Source: a virus
Reading direction: 5' to 3' (one strand)
IMG/VR virus record: IMGVR_UViG_3300028569_000018
Location: 38,469 to 102,468 of that record
DNA length: 64,000 nt
Every line of letters starts with the position of its first letter. Positions within the stretch are counted from its first letter, which is position 1. The notes under the pieces were generated by a model. It saw only the letters and a list, made by a program, of their open reading frames with translations, searched no databases and was not told where the DNA came from. A program made the translations under genes and the position numbers. Shown piece by piece: positions 23,833 through 32,660 of the stretch.

Positions 23833-24759
23833 ATGTTTGGAAATGATGAACACACCCTATGGGTGGAAAGGTACCGGCCGACAAAGCTATCAGATTACAT
23901 TGGTAACGATGGAATCAAAGAGAAAGTTGCAATGTATATTCAGAATGACGACGTGCCACACTTATTACTTGCGGGAACTGCTGGTACGGGTAAAACAACG
24001 TTAGCGAAATTAATTGCTGCAAATCTAGATTGCGATTTACTATATATCAACGCGTCCGATGAAAACTCGATTGACGTTATGAGAGATAAAGTTAAATCTT
24101 TCTCGAGCTCAATAGGATTCAGAAAATGGCGATTAGTAATTCTGGATGAAGCAGATTTTGTCACTGTTAATGGTCAAGCCGCGTTACGTAACTTGATGGA
24201 GACATTTAGTAAGAACTGTAGGTTTATTCTAACATGTAATTACATTGAGAAGATTATTGACCCAATTCAAAGTAGATGTCAGACATTTATTGTAACCCCG
24301 CCTAGTAAGCAGGACGTTGCGGTGCACATAGCAAATATTCTACAGAAGGAGAATGTTAAGTTTACACCGCCTGATTTGGTTTCTATTATCAATAATGGAT
24401 ATCCTGATATCAGAAGAATTCTTAATGCGTGTCAGCGTCAAGTTATAGACGGGCAATTAGTAATTGATAAGCAGTCACAGATTGAAAGTGGTTATATGGA
24501 GAAGATTCTTGATATCTTAAAAGATTGTAAGGATAAGAAAAAATCATTTGCTGATATCAGACAAATCTTGGCTGATTCGAAAGTTAGGGACTTTACTCAC
24601 TTATATAAGTTCTTGTATGATAGCTTAGATATATTTGCTGTCGGGCATATTTCTGCAGTTATATTGATAATTGCGGAAGCGCAGTATAAGGACGTAAGTT
24701 GTGTAGACAAAGAAATCAACGTCGCCGCGATGTTTGTACAGTTAATGAGTGAGCTATAA
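23833..24759 (+). CDS. Clamp loader ATPase subunit (T4 gp44/RFC-small-like)
   Basis: 308 residues, AAA+ ATPase. Opens with LWVERYRPTKLSDYIGN (RFC box II), Walker A GTAGTGKTTLAK, Walker B LVILDEADF, sensor 1 FILTCNY and the SRC motif QSRCQTF. Works with the gp62-like subunit at 29785 to open the clamp. Normal length for gp44. Confidence 0.94.
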   Translation: MFGNDEHTLWVERYRPTKLSDYIGNDGIKEKVAMYIQNDDVPHLLLAGTAGTGKTTLAKLIAANLDCDLLYINASDENSIDVMRDKVKSFSSSIGFRKWRLVILDEADFVTVNGQAALRNLMETFSKNCRFILTCNYIEKIIDPIQSRCQTFIVTPPSKQDVAVHIANILQKENVKFTPPDLVSIINNGYPDIRRILNACQRQVIDGQLVIDKQSQIESGYMEKILDILKDCKDKKKSFADIRQILADSKVRDFTHLYKFLYDSLDIFAVGHISAVILIIAEAQYKDVSCVDKEINVAAMFVQLMSEL

Positions 24760-24840
24760 TCAATCTATAGAATTTTGGTTGATTGATAAGATATCTATTA
24801 GATGTACTGTTACCGCGTCGACGTTCTATCTACGATAAAA

Positions 24841-24869
24841 TTGGATAATTGAAATTAATTTCTTATCTT
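24841..24869 (+). promoter_or_regulatory. Promoter, TTGGAT-N17-TATCTT, 6 bases before ATG
   Basis: TTGGAT 24841-24846, 17-base spacer, TATCTT 24864-24869, AATAAT, ATG 24876. Confidence 0.75.
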
Positions 24870-24875
24870 AATAAT

Positions 24876-25130
24876 ATGAAGAAAACTAACGAAGAAATAA
24901 TTGAATCGTTTCGTTCCTACAAACGAACTAATACGGCAGGCTTTACAAATAAAGAACTGGCTATTTTATGTGAACAATCCGGCGTGGATGTAAAGAAATT
25001 AAACGAAGAGATTGGTGTAGTTACTGTTATGCTTATAAATAACGAGTCTGTAATATATGAGTGGGACGTAATGCCCGCATTACAACGTACATTAACAGGA
25101 GAAAAACAGCACCCATTAGCTTGGGACTAA
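24876..25130 (+). CDS. Small hypothetical protein
   Basis: 84 residues from ATG 24876, exactly six bases after the promoter box; an upstream TTG at 24849 lies within the promoter. Helical N-terminus (NEEIIESFRSYKRT) and a possible small helix-turn-helix (FTNKELAILCEQSGVDVKKL). Regulatory function possible but unproven. Confidence 0.6.
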   Translation: MKKTNEEIIESFRSYKRTNTAGFTNKELAILCEQSGVDVKKLNEEIGVVTVMLINNESVIYEWDVMPALQRTLTGEKQHPLAWD

Positions 25131-25134
25131 CATT

Positions 25135-25479
25135 ATGATAAAAAACTCAACATTACATATAGGCGGAAATTCTGTTAAGGAATTCATTGGTAAGTTTATA
25201 TCGGCAGTCGGTACCGCAATGGTTACATATGGTGATAAGCTCGATAAAAATAGTCAACCGATATTAGTAACAAACCCGGCAGCGAAGCTATACAACCCAT
25301 TTACCCTGATAATTACATTCACAGTCGGGGCGACGGACAAATATCAATTGATTCTACAAGGTGATTATAAGGATATGTATAAAGAAATCGCCAGGCCGGA
25401 GTGTGAAATTGATTTAGATGATAATGAATTATTCATGATTATCAATCAGCATCAAAAAGAATGGTTTAAAAAAGACTAA
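25135..25479 (+). CDS. Hypothetical protein
   Basis: 114 residues, beta-rich first half (HIGGNSVKEFIGKFISAVGTAM) and acidic helical C-terminus. Not recognised. Part of a five-gene run of small proteins with 1-5 base gaps leading to thyA. Confidence 0.6.
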   Translation: MIKNSTLHIGGNSVKEFIGKFISAVGTAMVTYGDKLDKNSQPILVTNPAAKLYNPFTLIITFTVGATDKYQLILQGDYKDMYKEIARPECEIDLDDNELFMIINQHQKEWFKKD

Positions 25480-25481
25480 AC

Positions 25482-25727
25482 ATGAAATTTCTAACATTAA
25501 TAATATTACAAGATATCATGTATAAATTATTCAAAGCGTTTCTGGTTTTCGCAGGTATAGTATTCTTGTATATATGGGCGGTACAAATATCATTAGCCTT
25601 TAAGACCGAATCGGACTATAGGTCACAGAATGTCGCCATTCAGAGAGAACGTGATTCGTTGCAGGTAGAATCTCTACGATTGCAGCTTAAGTTACAGACG
25701 TTTATAGACTCGGTAAAAATACAGTAG
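25482..25727 (+). CDS. Small membrane protein with coiled-coil tail
   Basis: 81 residues. One hydrophobic segment (AFLVFAGIVFLYIWAVQI, about residues 19-36) followed by a heptad-rich helix (RERDSLQVESLRLQLKLQTF). Topology like an inner-membrane anchored coiled coil; a spanin-like or superinfection role is possible. The start could also be the ATG at 25518. Confidence 0.55.
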   Translation: MKFLTLIILQDIMYKLFKAFLVFAGIVFLYIWAVQISLAFKTESDYRSQNVAIQRERDSLQVESLRLQLKLQTFIDSVKIQ

Positions 25728-25728
25728 T

Positions 25729-26034
25729 ATGCAACAAGATGACGTAATACAAAAATTACAGGACGCACATCAGAAATATGTTGATTGGTGGTTGCCTATC
25801 GATGTAGCAGGTGGTTCTTTCATGGCACCGATGTCACTTCACCGATTTTGCGAAACACTACTAACATACGACGGTGGGTGGGGCGGTACTGATGGTGAAC
25901 AAATCGAGAATTGGTGGGATGCTTGGATGGATGAACATGATATTAATAGTAAAACACGAATGAAGATACAGATTCTAAAATTGGTGATAGCACATTACAC
26001 CGATGTAATAGATTTAAACAAGTCATATGAATAA
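25729..26034 (+). CDS. Hypothetical protein, Trp-rich
   Basis: 101 residues with many tryptophans and acidic residues (WWLPIDVAGG, GGWGGTDGEQIENWWDAWMDEH). Looks like a compact soluble protein. Its stop overlaps the next small gene by 8 bases. Not recognised. Confidence 0.6.
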   Translation: MQQDDVIQKLQDAHQKYVDWWLPIDVAGGSFMAPMSLHRFCETLLTYDGGWGGTDGEQIENWWDAWMDEHDINSKTRMKIQILKLVIAHYTDVIDLNKSYE

Positions 26035-26167
26035 AGAACAAGCAAAAGACGCACTAATTAAACTTCTAATGAATCAAGTCGAAGACTTAACCATGATGTC
26101 TAAGATTGAATTGGGTGATGATGTAATTGCTGAAATTACACGACTTAAACGCATTATCAATGAATAA
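26027..26167 (+). CDS. Small helical protein (46 aa)
   Basis: ATG 26027 (MNKEQAKDALIKLL) runs 46 codons to 26167, overlapping the genes on both sides by 8 bases. Wholly helical, charged. The next gene also begins MNKEQ, from a shared ATGAATAAAGAACAA sequence, hinting at a small duplication of the start region. Confidence 0.5.
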   Translation: MNKEQAKDALIKLLMNQVEDLTMMSKIELGDDVIAEITRLKRIINE

Positions 26168-26375
26168 AGAACAATACGCTGTGTTTGAAAAAGAACCAGC
26201 ACATGGAAGCGAAGTAAACGGTGTTATACTAGCCCCATTCTACACCAAAGAAGAAGCCGAACAAGCAAGACAAAAATACGGATATGGTAACGAAAATTAT
26301 TACGTAGATAAAATGAAATTTGATGAAGTCCCTAGAAAAAGTAACAACTCGTACGATGACAAATACACTAGATAA
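26160..26375 (+). CDS. Small hypothetical protein
   Basis: 71 residues from ATG 26160 (MNKEQYAVFEKEP). Contains APFYTKEEAEQARQKYG, a pattern seen in small phage proteins that cap longer fields of unknown function. Overlaps thyA by 20 bases at its end. Confidence 0.5.
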   Translation: MNKEQYAVFEKEPAHGSEVNGVILAPFYTKEEAEQARQKYGYGNENYYVDKMKFDEVPRKSNNSYDDKYTR

Positions 26376-27630
26376 ACAATACACAGACCTCCTCCAAGAC
26401 ATACTTGATAATGGAGTAAAAAAAGAAACGAGGAATGGTAAAACATTAAGTGTATTTGGCAGAAACATTAGATATAAATTTAAAGATGGTAAATTTCCTT
26501 TACTTACAACAAAAAGGATTCCTTTTAAAACTATTGTAACTGAGTTATTATGGTTTCTAAGAGGTGATACAAACATCAAATACCTTGTTGACAACAATTG
26601 TCATATCTGGGATGGCGATGCTTATAAGGCCTCCCAGACTCGTAATGGTAAATGTTATTGTGGTCATACATCGACTTGCGATTGTGGAGATATCTCGCAG
26701 AGTGAGTTTATTGAGCGAATCAAAAATGATGATGAGTTTGCTAAGACGTGTGGTGAATTAGGGCCAATTTACGGACGTCAATGGAGAAATTGGAATACAA
26801 ATGCAATAAGTAGAAGAAGTTCTGGTACTATAAATGAAGATGGTATTGTAGAGAATATGATTTTTATTGAAGATTCACCAATACATATAGACCAAATCGC
26901 AAACCTGATCAACGAACTTAAAACAAATCCAGACTCAAGACGATTAATGGTTAATGCTTGGAATGTAGGTGAATTAGATCAAATGGTTCTTCCACCTTGT
27001 CATTATGGATTTCAAGTTTATACAAGAGAGTTGAGTTTGGAAGAAAGGGAAAATTTGATGGATAAAATATATGGTTTAACAAAAGAAACCCGAATAGTAC
27101 CTTGGAATATATTAGATATTAATAAAGCCAACATTCCAACAAGAACGTTCTCATTAATGTGGAACCAACGTTCAGTAGACACATTCTTAGGTTTACCATT
27201 CAACATTGCTTCTTATGGTTTACTACTTGAAATAATTGCTAAAGCAGTTAATATGGTTCCTGATGAATTAATAGGAAACTTAGGTGATGTACACCTTTAC
27301 AGTAACCATGTTGAACAAGCAAAAAAACAAATTGGTAGAGAGTTTACAGAAGAAGAAATACAAGAACACTTAATGCAATCAGGTATGGATGCTTTGATGG
27401 AGAAACCAAGAATGGAATATATTTCCAAGCTACCAAAACGAACAAGAGAACCATTCCCATTACCAACATTAAACATTAATACAGAATTCTGGCTCACCAA
27501 GACAGGTGAGTGTGGTGTTGGTGATTTGACTGATAATATCGATGCATTGATTAATGGGATGCAAGTCGAAGATTTCCAAATAGAAAATTATCAATCGCAC
27601 GGGACAATTAAAGCACCGTTATCAAATTAA
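26356..27630 (+). CDS. thyA: Thymidylate synthase (ThyA type)
   Basis: 424 residues from ATG 26356. Methylates dUMP to dTMP with methylene-tetrahydrofolate. Signature regions: LDNGVKKETRNGKTLSVFG, FPLLTTKRIPF, LWFLRGDTNIKYL, ELGPIYGRQWRNW, catalytic LPPCHYGFQVY, NQRSVDTFLGLPFN and LGDVHLYSNH. Two insertions lengthen it relative to bacterial ThyA (264 residues): a Cys-rich CYCGHTSTCDCG loop and a segment before WNQRS. Codon choice here is more AT-rich than in flanking genes, so it may be a later acquisition together with the next gene. Confidence 0.95.
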   Translation: MTNTLDKQYTDLLQDILDNGVKKETRNGKTLSVFGRNIRYKFKDGKFPLLTTKRIPFKTIVTELLWFLRGDTNIKYLVDNNCHIWDGDAYKASQTRNGKCYCGHTSTCDCGDISQSEFIERIKNDDEFAKTCGELGPIYGRQWRNWNTNAISRRSSGTINEDGIVENMIFIEDSPIHIDQIANLINELKTNPDSRRLMVNAWNVGELDQMVLPPCHYGFQVYTRELSLEERENLMDKIYGLTKETRIVPWNILDINKANIPTRTFSLMWNQRSVDTFLGLPFNIASYGLLLEIIAKAVNMVPDELIGNLGDVHLYSNHVEQAKKQIGREFTEEEIQEHLMQSGMDALMEKPRMEYISKLPKRTREPFPLPTLNINTEFWLTKTGECGVGDLTDNIDALINGMQVEDFQIENYQSHGTIKAPLSN

Positions 27631-27636
27631 TTAGTG

Positions 27637-27996
27637 ATGGAAATAAAAAAAGTAGATTACGAATTAGTAAAACAAACTTTTAAAGACCTAAAACCGGACC
27701 TATTAGATGAACACGCTACTTATTACGGTTGTTTAATTAAAGATGAGTTAGCAGGAATAGTTTCATATGTTGAACATGAATCTGTTATTTATTTATGTCA
27801 TGCATATGTTAAAGAAGACTATAGAAATAGAGGCATATATAAAATGCTTTGGAATTACAGAGACTCAAAGATACGAGAGTCTGAAAAGGTAGTTTATTCC
27901 CATTGTAATGTCAATAGTCTAAAATATTTTATAAACAATGGATATGAAATAGAAAAAGCATTATTTAAAGTTATAAAAATAGATAAACAGTTATGA
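27637..27996 (+). CDS. GNAT-family acetyltransferase
   Basis: 119 residues from ATG 27637 (a GTG at 27634 is in frame). The GNAT core is readable: IYLCHAYVKEDYRNRGIYKML carries the R-x-R-G acetyl-CoA loop, and NSLKYFINNGYEIEKALFKV the C-terminal N..A..f....GF-like helix. Substrate unknown. Composition is AT-rich like thyA. Confidence 0.75.
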   Translation: MEIKKVDYELVKQTFKDLKPDLLDEHATYYGCLIKDELAGIVSYVEHESVIYLCHAYVKEDYRNRGIYKMLWNYRDSKIRESEKVVYSHCNVNSLKYFINNGYEIEKALFKVIKIDKQL

Positions 27997-28415
27997 AATT
28001 ACAAGAATTAAAAGAATGGATAGAATCATTACCGGTTGAATTTCTTGAATACCCAGTTGTATTTGGTGAATCTATAGATATCGACACGGAATCATGTTAT
28101 CGAAGGGACTCTGCTATAGAATTGCTATACATCGATGAGGCTGTAGATTGTAAAAGAGCAGTGTTGGGTGTCGACCTAACACCGCCCGGCGCTATACCAT
28201 CTCTTGTGGCGGCTACGCAGGAGTTAATTGATAAAACTCTTGAACTTCTCGAACCTACAGTATGCACCAAAACAACCGTACAATTCCGTTTTCCAAATGA
28301 GACAGAGTATAATGAGCTAAAATGTTTTGATTTTGCTGACTTTGTAGAAGATACAGTATTCGAAAATGAGATATCGGGTATGTATACAGGTTCATTCATC
28401 ATTATTAAGAAATAA
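27993..28415 (+). CDS. Hypothetical protein
   Basis: 140 residues, starting in an ATGA overlap with the acetyltransferase. N-terminus MKLQELKEWIESLPVEFLEYPVVFGE resembles small phage proteins with a leading helix then a beta sheet. Not recognised. Confidence 0.6.
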   Translation: MKLQELKEWIESLPVEFLEYPVVFGESIDIDTESCYRRDSAIELLYIDEAVDCKRAVLGVDLTPPGAIPSLVAATQELIDKTLELLEPTVCTKTTVQFRFPNETEYNELKCFDFADFVEDTVFENEISGMYTGSFIIIKK

Positions 28416-28418
28416 CAT

Positions 28419-28443
28419 ATCGCTGACCTTCTTAGGCAGCGAT
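28419..28443 (+). terminator. Hairpin after gene, possible terminator
   Basis: ATCGCTG (28419-28425) pairs with CAGCGAT (28437-28443), 7 bp, 11-base loop. No T run follows, so termination is uncertain. Confidence 0.4.
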
Positions 28444-28450
28444 TAAGAGC

Positions 28451-28479
28451 TTGGTTTCTTCAAGTAATAATCTTATATT
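28451..28479 (+). promoter_or_regulatory. Promoter, TTGGTT-N17-TATATT
   Basis: TTGGTT 28451-28456, 17-base spacer, TATATT 28474-28479, 22-base leader to ATG 28502. Confidence 0.65.
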
Positions 28480-28501
28480 AAATACATAATAAAGCAGTTA
28501 T

Positions 28502-28726
28502 ATGATAATACCATCAATAGGCGGTACACCGCCCGAACCAAAGCAAATTGATTTCTCCAAAACGACCGATATTCTATGCGAATGCGGAAACGATGTATTC
28601 ATGCCGATGATGAAGTTTAAGAACTTATCAGCAATTGCAAGTCCTAACGGTAAAGCAGGTATAATTCCTTGTGAATGCTACGTTTGTACAAAATGTGGTA
28701 ACATACCTCCGGAATTAGATATATAA
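28502..28726 (+). CDS. Small zinc-ribbon protein
   Basis: 74 residues with two knuckles, CECG near residue 26 and CYVCTKCG near residue 60, forming a probable zinc ribbon. N-terminus is a Pro-rich leader (IIPSIGGTPPEPKQ). Nucleic-acid binding or structural role is possible. Followed directly by the HEG5 RNA element. Confidence 0.65.
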   Translation: MIIPSIGGTPPEPKQIDFSKTTDILCECGNDVFMPMMKFKNLSAIASPNGKAGIIPCECYVCTKCGNIPPELDI

Positions 28727-28740
28727 CAATATTTATATTA

Positions 28741-28837
28741 AACCGAAGGGTTACCCGGGTTGTGTTAGTTTCGCAACTACAATGCACCCGGGTTTTTTGA
28801 TACAGTTTTTGATATTTATATGTAGCGAAACTAACAC
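28741..28837 (+). promoter_or_regulatory. HEG 5' RNA element, copy 3
   Basis: P1: AACC-GAAG-GGTT (28741-28752). P2: ACCCGGGT (28753-28760) with ACCCGGGT (28786-28793), then six T. P3: GTGTTAGTTTCGC (28762-28774) with GCGAAACTAACAC (28825-28837), 13 perfect pairs ending 2 bases before ATG 28840. Relative to copy 1, P3 pairs 3, 7 and 11 all differ while pairing is kept. GATATTTATATGTA lies at 28811-28824. Confidence 0.8.
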
Positions 28838-28839
28838 AT

Positions 28840-29781
28840 ATGAATTACCAAAGAATCTACGATTCAATTATCAATAATGCAAAGTTATTAGAAGAATCAA
28901 GAAAATTACAAAAGAAACAAAAGCTAAATTATTTCGAACGACATCATATTCTACCAAAATGTTTGGGTGGAAATAATGATAAAAGTAATCTAGTTTATTT
29001 GACTGCGAAGGAACATTACTTGTGCCATCGACTACTTGTCGAAATTTATCCCGAAAATAGAAAGTTGAAATATGCTATTTGGGCCATGATGCGTACAAAT
29101 ACCGAACAACGTAGATACACTCCATCATGTAGAATATATGCTATCATCAGAGAAGAATGGCTTACGGCTTTTATTTTAGATAGAAATACCGTTGAATCCA
29201 AAAAGAAAATATCAGCAGTACATAAAGGGAAAGTCGTATCAGAATCCACCCGAGATAAAATACGTGCAGCCCGTAAATTGCAGATACATTATCCCAAAAC
29301 ATTAGAACAAATTACTAAAACTATTAACACCAAGCGTAGATTGGGCAAGCTGGGGCATTCGGGTGAAACTAAAAGACGTATATCAGCGGCGAAGCTAGGT
29401 GGTAAATATCCGCCCATGACTGCGGAACATAAACGAAAAATACAAACTGCTCTGAAAGGTAAGTTACGCAGTAAGAGTATATGTCCGCATTGTACTAGAT
29501 TAGTATCAACGAATAATCAGTATCATTTTGACCGCTGCAAACGCAAACCCGGGAATGAACATATTATATTTATACGGTGTAGGTCTAAAAAAGAGTGTCC
29601 GTTTTGTAAGTTGATTGTAGATACTGGTAACCGTGTACATTTTGATAATTGTAAGCTTAAGCCGGGGTATGTATATGTTAAACGTCCGGCGATTAAAGTG
29701 ACATGTACATGGTGTAACAAAATTGTCGCAAAAGGTAATAGATATCATTTTGCAAATTGTAAAAAAAATCTTATATTATAG
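28840..29781 (+). CDS. HNH homing endonuclease with zinc-finger tail (HEG5)
   Basis: 313 residues. MNYQRIYDSIINNAK and ERHHILPKCLGGNN as in HEG2. The middle has several NUMOD3-like repeats (ESKKKISAVHKGK, GETKRRISAAKLG, AEHKRKIQTALKGK). Three fingers follow: CPHC...HFDRCK, CPFC...HFDNCK and CTWC...HFANCK. The final codons (LIL-stop) are made by a TTATATTATAG promoter-like sequence belonging to the next gene, so HEG and promoter are fused. Confidence 0.9.
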   Translation: MNYQRIYDSIINNAKLLEESRKLQKKQKLNYFERHHILPKCLGGNNDKSNLVYLTAKEHYLCHRLLVEIYPENRKLKYAIWAMMRTNTEQRRYTPSCRIYAIIREEWLTAFILDRNTVESKKKISAVHKGKVVSESTRDKIRAARKLQIHYPKTLEQITKTINTKRRLGKLGHSGETKRRISAAKLGGKYPPMTAEHKRKIQTALKGKLRSKSICPHCTRLVSTNNQYHFDRCKRKPGNEHIIFIRCRSKKECPFCKLIVDTGNRVHFDNCKLKPGYVYVKRPAIKVTCTWCNKIVAKGNRYHFANCKKNLIL

Positions 29782-29784
29782 ATA

Positions 29785-30258
29785 ATGGCAACAAGAAAAA
29801 AGGTTAATCCGGACTTACCCAAAGTAATGTCCCTATTTGACCACCTAAGTAATCTTAAAGGTAAGAAAACTCCATGGGCTAAATTATCAGAATCTGACCG
29901 TAAGAGTTTCAGCTCGTATATGGTCAATAGATTTCTGAGTATGAATACTGACTATATTGACCTAGTTAACCAATTGCAAAAATACACAATCGGGTTTCTA
30001 GATAATCAGACGGTGTATCAATTATATTGTGATATCTTACCGGTTGATAGGTCGTTTTCTAAATACATAAAAGGTAGTAAGGAAGATAAATATGAGCCAG
30101 AACTTGTAGAACTGGTAAAAAGGAATTATCTTTCCAGTAAAGATGAAGCCGAAGAATATATCGACTTATTAATTCAAACGAACCATAAAGATGAACTCAT
30201 TAAGATTCTTAAGAAATTTGGAAAGTCTGATAAGGAAATTAAAAAACTTATTCCATAA
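29785..30258 (+). CDS. Clamp loader small subunit (T4 gp62-like)
   Basis: 157 residues matching the phage clamp-loader A subunit: SLFDHLSNLKGKKTPWAKL, SSYMVNRFLSMNTDYIDLVN, VYQLYCDILP and FSKYIKG. It completes the loader with the gp44-like ATPase at 23833, although 5 kb and an HEG separate them. TATATT lies about 10 bases before the ATG. Confidence 0.85.
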   Translation: MATRKKVNPDLPKVMSLFDHLSNLKGKKTPWAKLSESDRKSFSSYMVNRFLSMNTDYIDLVNQLQKYTIGFLDNQTVYQLYCDILPVDRSFSKYIKGSKEDKYEPELVELVKRNYLSSKDEAEEYIDLLIQTNHKDELIKILKKFGKSDKEIKKLIP

Positions 30259-30261
30259 AAA

Positions 30262-30678
30262 ATGAAAACATTTGTAGTAGGAGATATACATGGTGCACAT
30301 AAAGCACTTGTTCAATGTCTGGAACGTTCCGGCTTTGATAATGAAACCGACACGTTAATATCATTAGGTGATATTGCGGATGGTTGGTCGGAGGTATACG
30401 AATGCGTTGAAGAATTGCTGAAAATCAAGAATCTAATTGCTATAAAAGGTAATCACGATGATTGGGCATTAGAGATGATGCAATTAGGTAGACATCCATC
30501 GCTAGAACAAGGTGGAAAAGCTACTAGAGATTCATATGAAAAACATTGGCGTGAAGGTGGACAATACCACCCAGAATCCCATTTGAATTTCTTTAAGTAC
30601 CAGCATCTTTATTATATTGATGCCGCGAACCGATTATATGTACATGGTGGATTCAATAGGCATTTCTCATTACGATAA
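30262..30678 (+). CDS. Calcineurin-like phosphatase, C-terminally truncated
   Basis: 138 residues. Metal motifs VGDIHG, LGDIADGW, KGNHDDW and VHGGFNR are present, as in PrpA/PrpB and lambda-type Ser/Thr phosphatases. It stops right after HGGFNRH, whereas the family normally runs about 80 residues further to include the last metal-binding His. The 60 bases after the stop show no continuation that I can find in other frames. Probably a decayed or shortened gene. Confidence 0.65.
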   Translation: MKTFVVGDIHGAHKALVQCLERSGFDNETDTLISLGDIADGWSEVYECVEELLKIKNLIAIKGNHDDWALEMMQLGRHPSLEQGGKATRDSYEKHWREGGQYHPESHLNFFKYQHLYYIDAANRLYVHGGFNRHFSLR

Positions 30679-30739
30679 CAACATTAGTGTACGTAGCAAA
30701 ACATGAATATCACATTAATAAATTAAAACAATAACAGTT

Positions 30740-30964
30740 ATGACAAAGCAACCAATGCACGTAACCGAAGGCAATTTCGGTGGTAAAATCGCAAACTTCA
30801 GCAATGCCGAGGAACGCGTTCAAGAACAGAAACACTTGAAGGCATATCTGGCCGGGTATGAGTACTACAGAAATGGGTATAAGATGGTAGGCAATGAAAA
30901 CCACAAAATCAAGGTAACAAACTGGTTACCGGTTTCTAGATTAGAAGTAGAAAATACTAAGTAA
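30740..30964 (+). CDS. Small hypothetical protein
   Basis: 74 residues, charged, with a probable central helix (EERVQEQKHLKAYLAGYEYYRNGY). Sits 1 base before the dNMP kinase start. Not recognised. Confidence 0.55.
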   Translation: MTKQPMHVTEGNFGGKIANFSNAEERVQEQKHLKAYLAGYEYYRNGYKMVGNENHKIKVTNWLPVSRLEVENTK

Positions 30965-30965
30965 T

Positions 30966-31685
30966 ATGCTGATAGGAATTAATGGAAAAATAGGAAGTGG
31001 CAAGGACACCGTAGGAAGTATGATTCAGTACTTAACTTCTGAATGTTCAAATCCTAATGGTAAATATTTCCGAACATATCAACAATTCGTAGAGAACGGT
31101 AACCCGGGTAATAACGATTTTCAACACTGGTATGAGTCGGATTGGGAAATCAAGAAATTCGCTGAGAAGCTAAAACAAGTAGCGAGTTTACTGACGGGCA
31201 TCCCACGATATAAGTTCGAAGACCAGGAATTCAAGAAGACCTACTTAGGACCTGATTGGAATATTTACTTTCCTAATGAAGATAGACCAGAACAAATGTC
31301 TGTAAGAACTATGTTGCAGAAACTAGGTACCGAAGCACTTCGAGACGGTCTTCATACTAATACATGGGTAAATGCCTTATTCAGCGAATATACATGCTTA
31401 GATGACACTAATAGAGCGTCTATGGGCAATGTTATTGATTATAGCGATTGTGAGTTTCCTAAATGGATAATCACCGATATGAGATTCCCTAATGAATTAC
31501 AATCGGTAATTGACCGCGGCGGTATTACTATCAGAGTGACGAGACCGGGAACGGGTGTCGGTAACCATCCATCAGAGACTGCATTAGATGCGTATACTAT
31601 GAATTACGAGATTGTCAATGATGGTACATTAGATGATTTGCTAAATAAAGTACGAGCTATACTAGGTAACTTGAATATTATTTAA
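30966..31685 (+). CDS. Deoxynucleoside monophosphate kinase (T4 gp1-like)
   Basis: 239 residues. P-loop GKIGSGKDTVG at residues 7-17, a lid-like SVRTMLQKLGTEALRDGLHTN region and WIITDMRFPNE, both typical of phage dNMP kinases. Phosphorylates dNMPs for DNA synthesis; modified-base phages often need their own enzyme. Length matches T4 gp1 (241). Confidence 0.88.
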   Translation: MLIGINGKIGSGKDTVGSMIQYLTSECSNPNGKYFRTYQQFVENGNPGNNDFQHWYESDWEIKKFAEKLKQVASLLTGIPRYKFEDQEFKKTYLGPDWNIYFPNEDRPEQMSVRTMLQKLGTEALRDGLHTNTWVNALFSEYTCLDDTNRASMGNVIDYSDCEFPKWIITDMRFPNELQSVIDRGGITIRVTRPGTGVGNHPSETALDAYTMNYEIVNDGTLDDLLNKVRAILGNLNII

Positions 31686-31696
31686 TATATTTAAGA

Positions 31697-32659
31697 ATGT
31701 CTAAAAAGAACTTAGCAGACTTAGGGGTCTTACTGCGGGCAACAATTCCCGATAGAAAACCGACTGATGCTACAATATCATACAGCCAATTTTCAATGTA
31801 TCAACAATGTCAGCATCATTGGAAGCTACAGTATATTGATAAGATACGAATAGGCGGTCCGAACATGTCTCTAGTCTTCGGAACGGCTTTCCACGAAACA
31901 CTACAAGTTTATCTATATACTCTTTATCATAAGTCGGCTAAAGAAGCTGACCAAATGAATCTCCCGGAGCTATTACAACAGCGAATGGCTGAGACATACG
32001 AGATAGAAGTCCACGCAAATAATAACGGTGAACACTTTTCCACTCCGCAAGAAATGGGTGAGTTCTATGAAGACGGTATAGAAATATTAACATTCATTCG
32101 TAAGCATAGAGCTGATTACTTTAAGGTAATGGGCTGGGAATTACTTGGTGTCGAAATGCCAATATACATTCAAGCAATTGAGAGTAATCCGAATGTTATA
32201 ATGAATGGATTTATTGACCTAGTGCTTCGTGATACTGTGAATGACGAGATTTGGATATTTGATATTAAGACATCTCGTATGGGATGGAATAAGTATCAGA
32301 AGGCTGATAAGGGGAAGACCGCACAGCTGGTGCTATACAAAGAATATTTCGCAAAGCAATATGGTTATAACATTGATAAAATCAATGTGAAGTACTTTAT
32401 CGTAAAGCGAAAGACTCTTGCTGAAAGCATGTATCCACAAAAGAGAGTGCAAGAATTCGAACCATCATCAGGTAAAGTAACTAGAAAGCAATTAGCCGTA
32501 CAATTTGAGAAGTTCATTACGGAATGTTTTAATCCGGACGGTACTAAGAATACTAATAAGAAGTATGTTGCATTTACTAATAATGCAAAAAATTGTAAAT
32601 GGTGCCCATTTGCAACCAAGTATGACCTTTGCCCGAAAGAAAATAGAATAAATAAGTAA
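31697..32659 (+). CDS. RecB/Cas4-like PD-(D/E)XK exonuclease
   Basis: 320 residues. ISYSQFSMYQQCQHHWKLQY at the N-terminus, FGTAFHETLQ, NGFIDLVLRD and the catalytic IFDIKTS, then QLVLYKEYF. A C-terminal CKWCPF...CP with the N-terminal Cys of QQCQ could bind an Fe-S cluster, as in Cas4 and AddB. It would trim DNA ends in recombination or degrade host DNA. Confidence 0.85.
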   Translation: MSKKNLADLGVLLRATIPDRKPTDATISYSQFSMYQQCQHHWKLQYIDKIRIGGPNMSLVFGTAFHETLQVYLYTLYHKSAKEADQMNLPELLQQRMAETYEIEVHANNNGEHFSTPQEMGEFYEDGIEILTFIRKHRADYFKVMGWELLGVEMPIYIQAIESNPNVIMNGFIDLVLRDTVNDEIWIFDIKTSRMGWNKYQKADKGKTAQLVLYKEYFAKQYGYNIDKINVKYFIVKRKTLAESMYPQKRVQEFEPSSGKVTRKQLAVQFEKFITECFNPDGTKNTNKKYVAFTNNAKNCKWCPFATKYDLCPKENRINK

Positions 32660-32660
32660 T

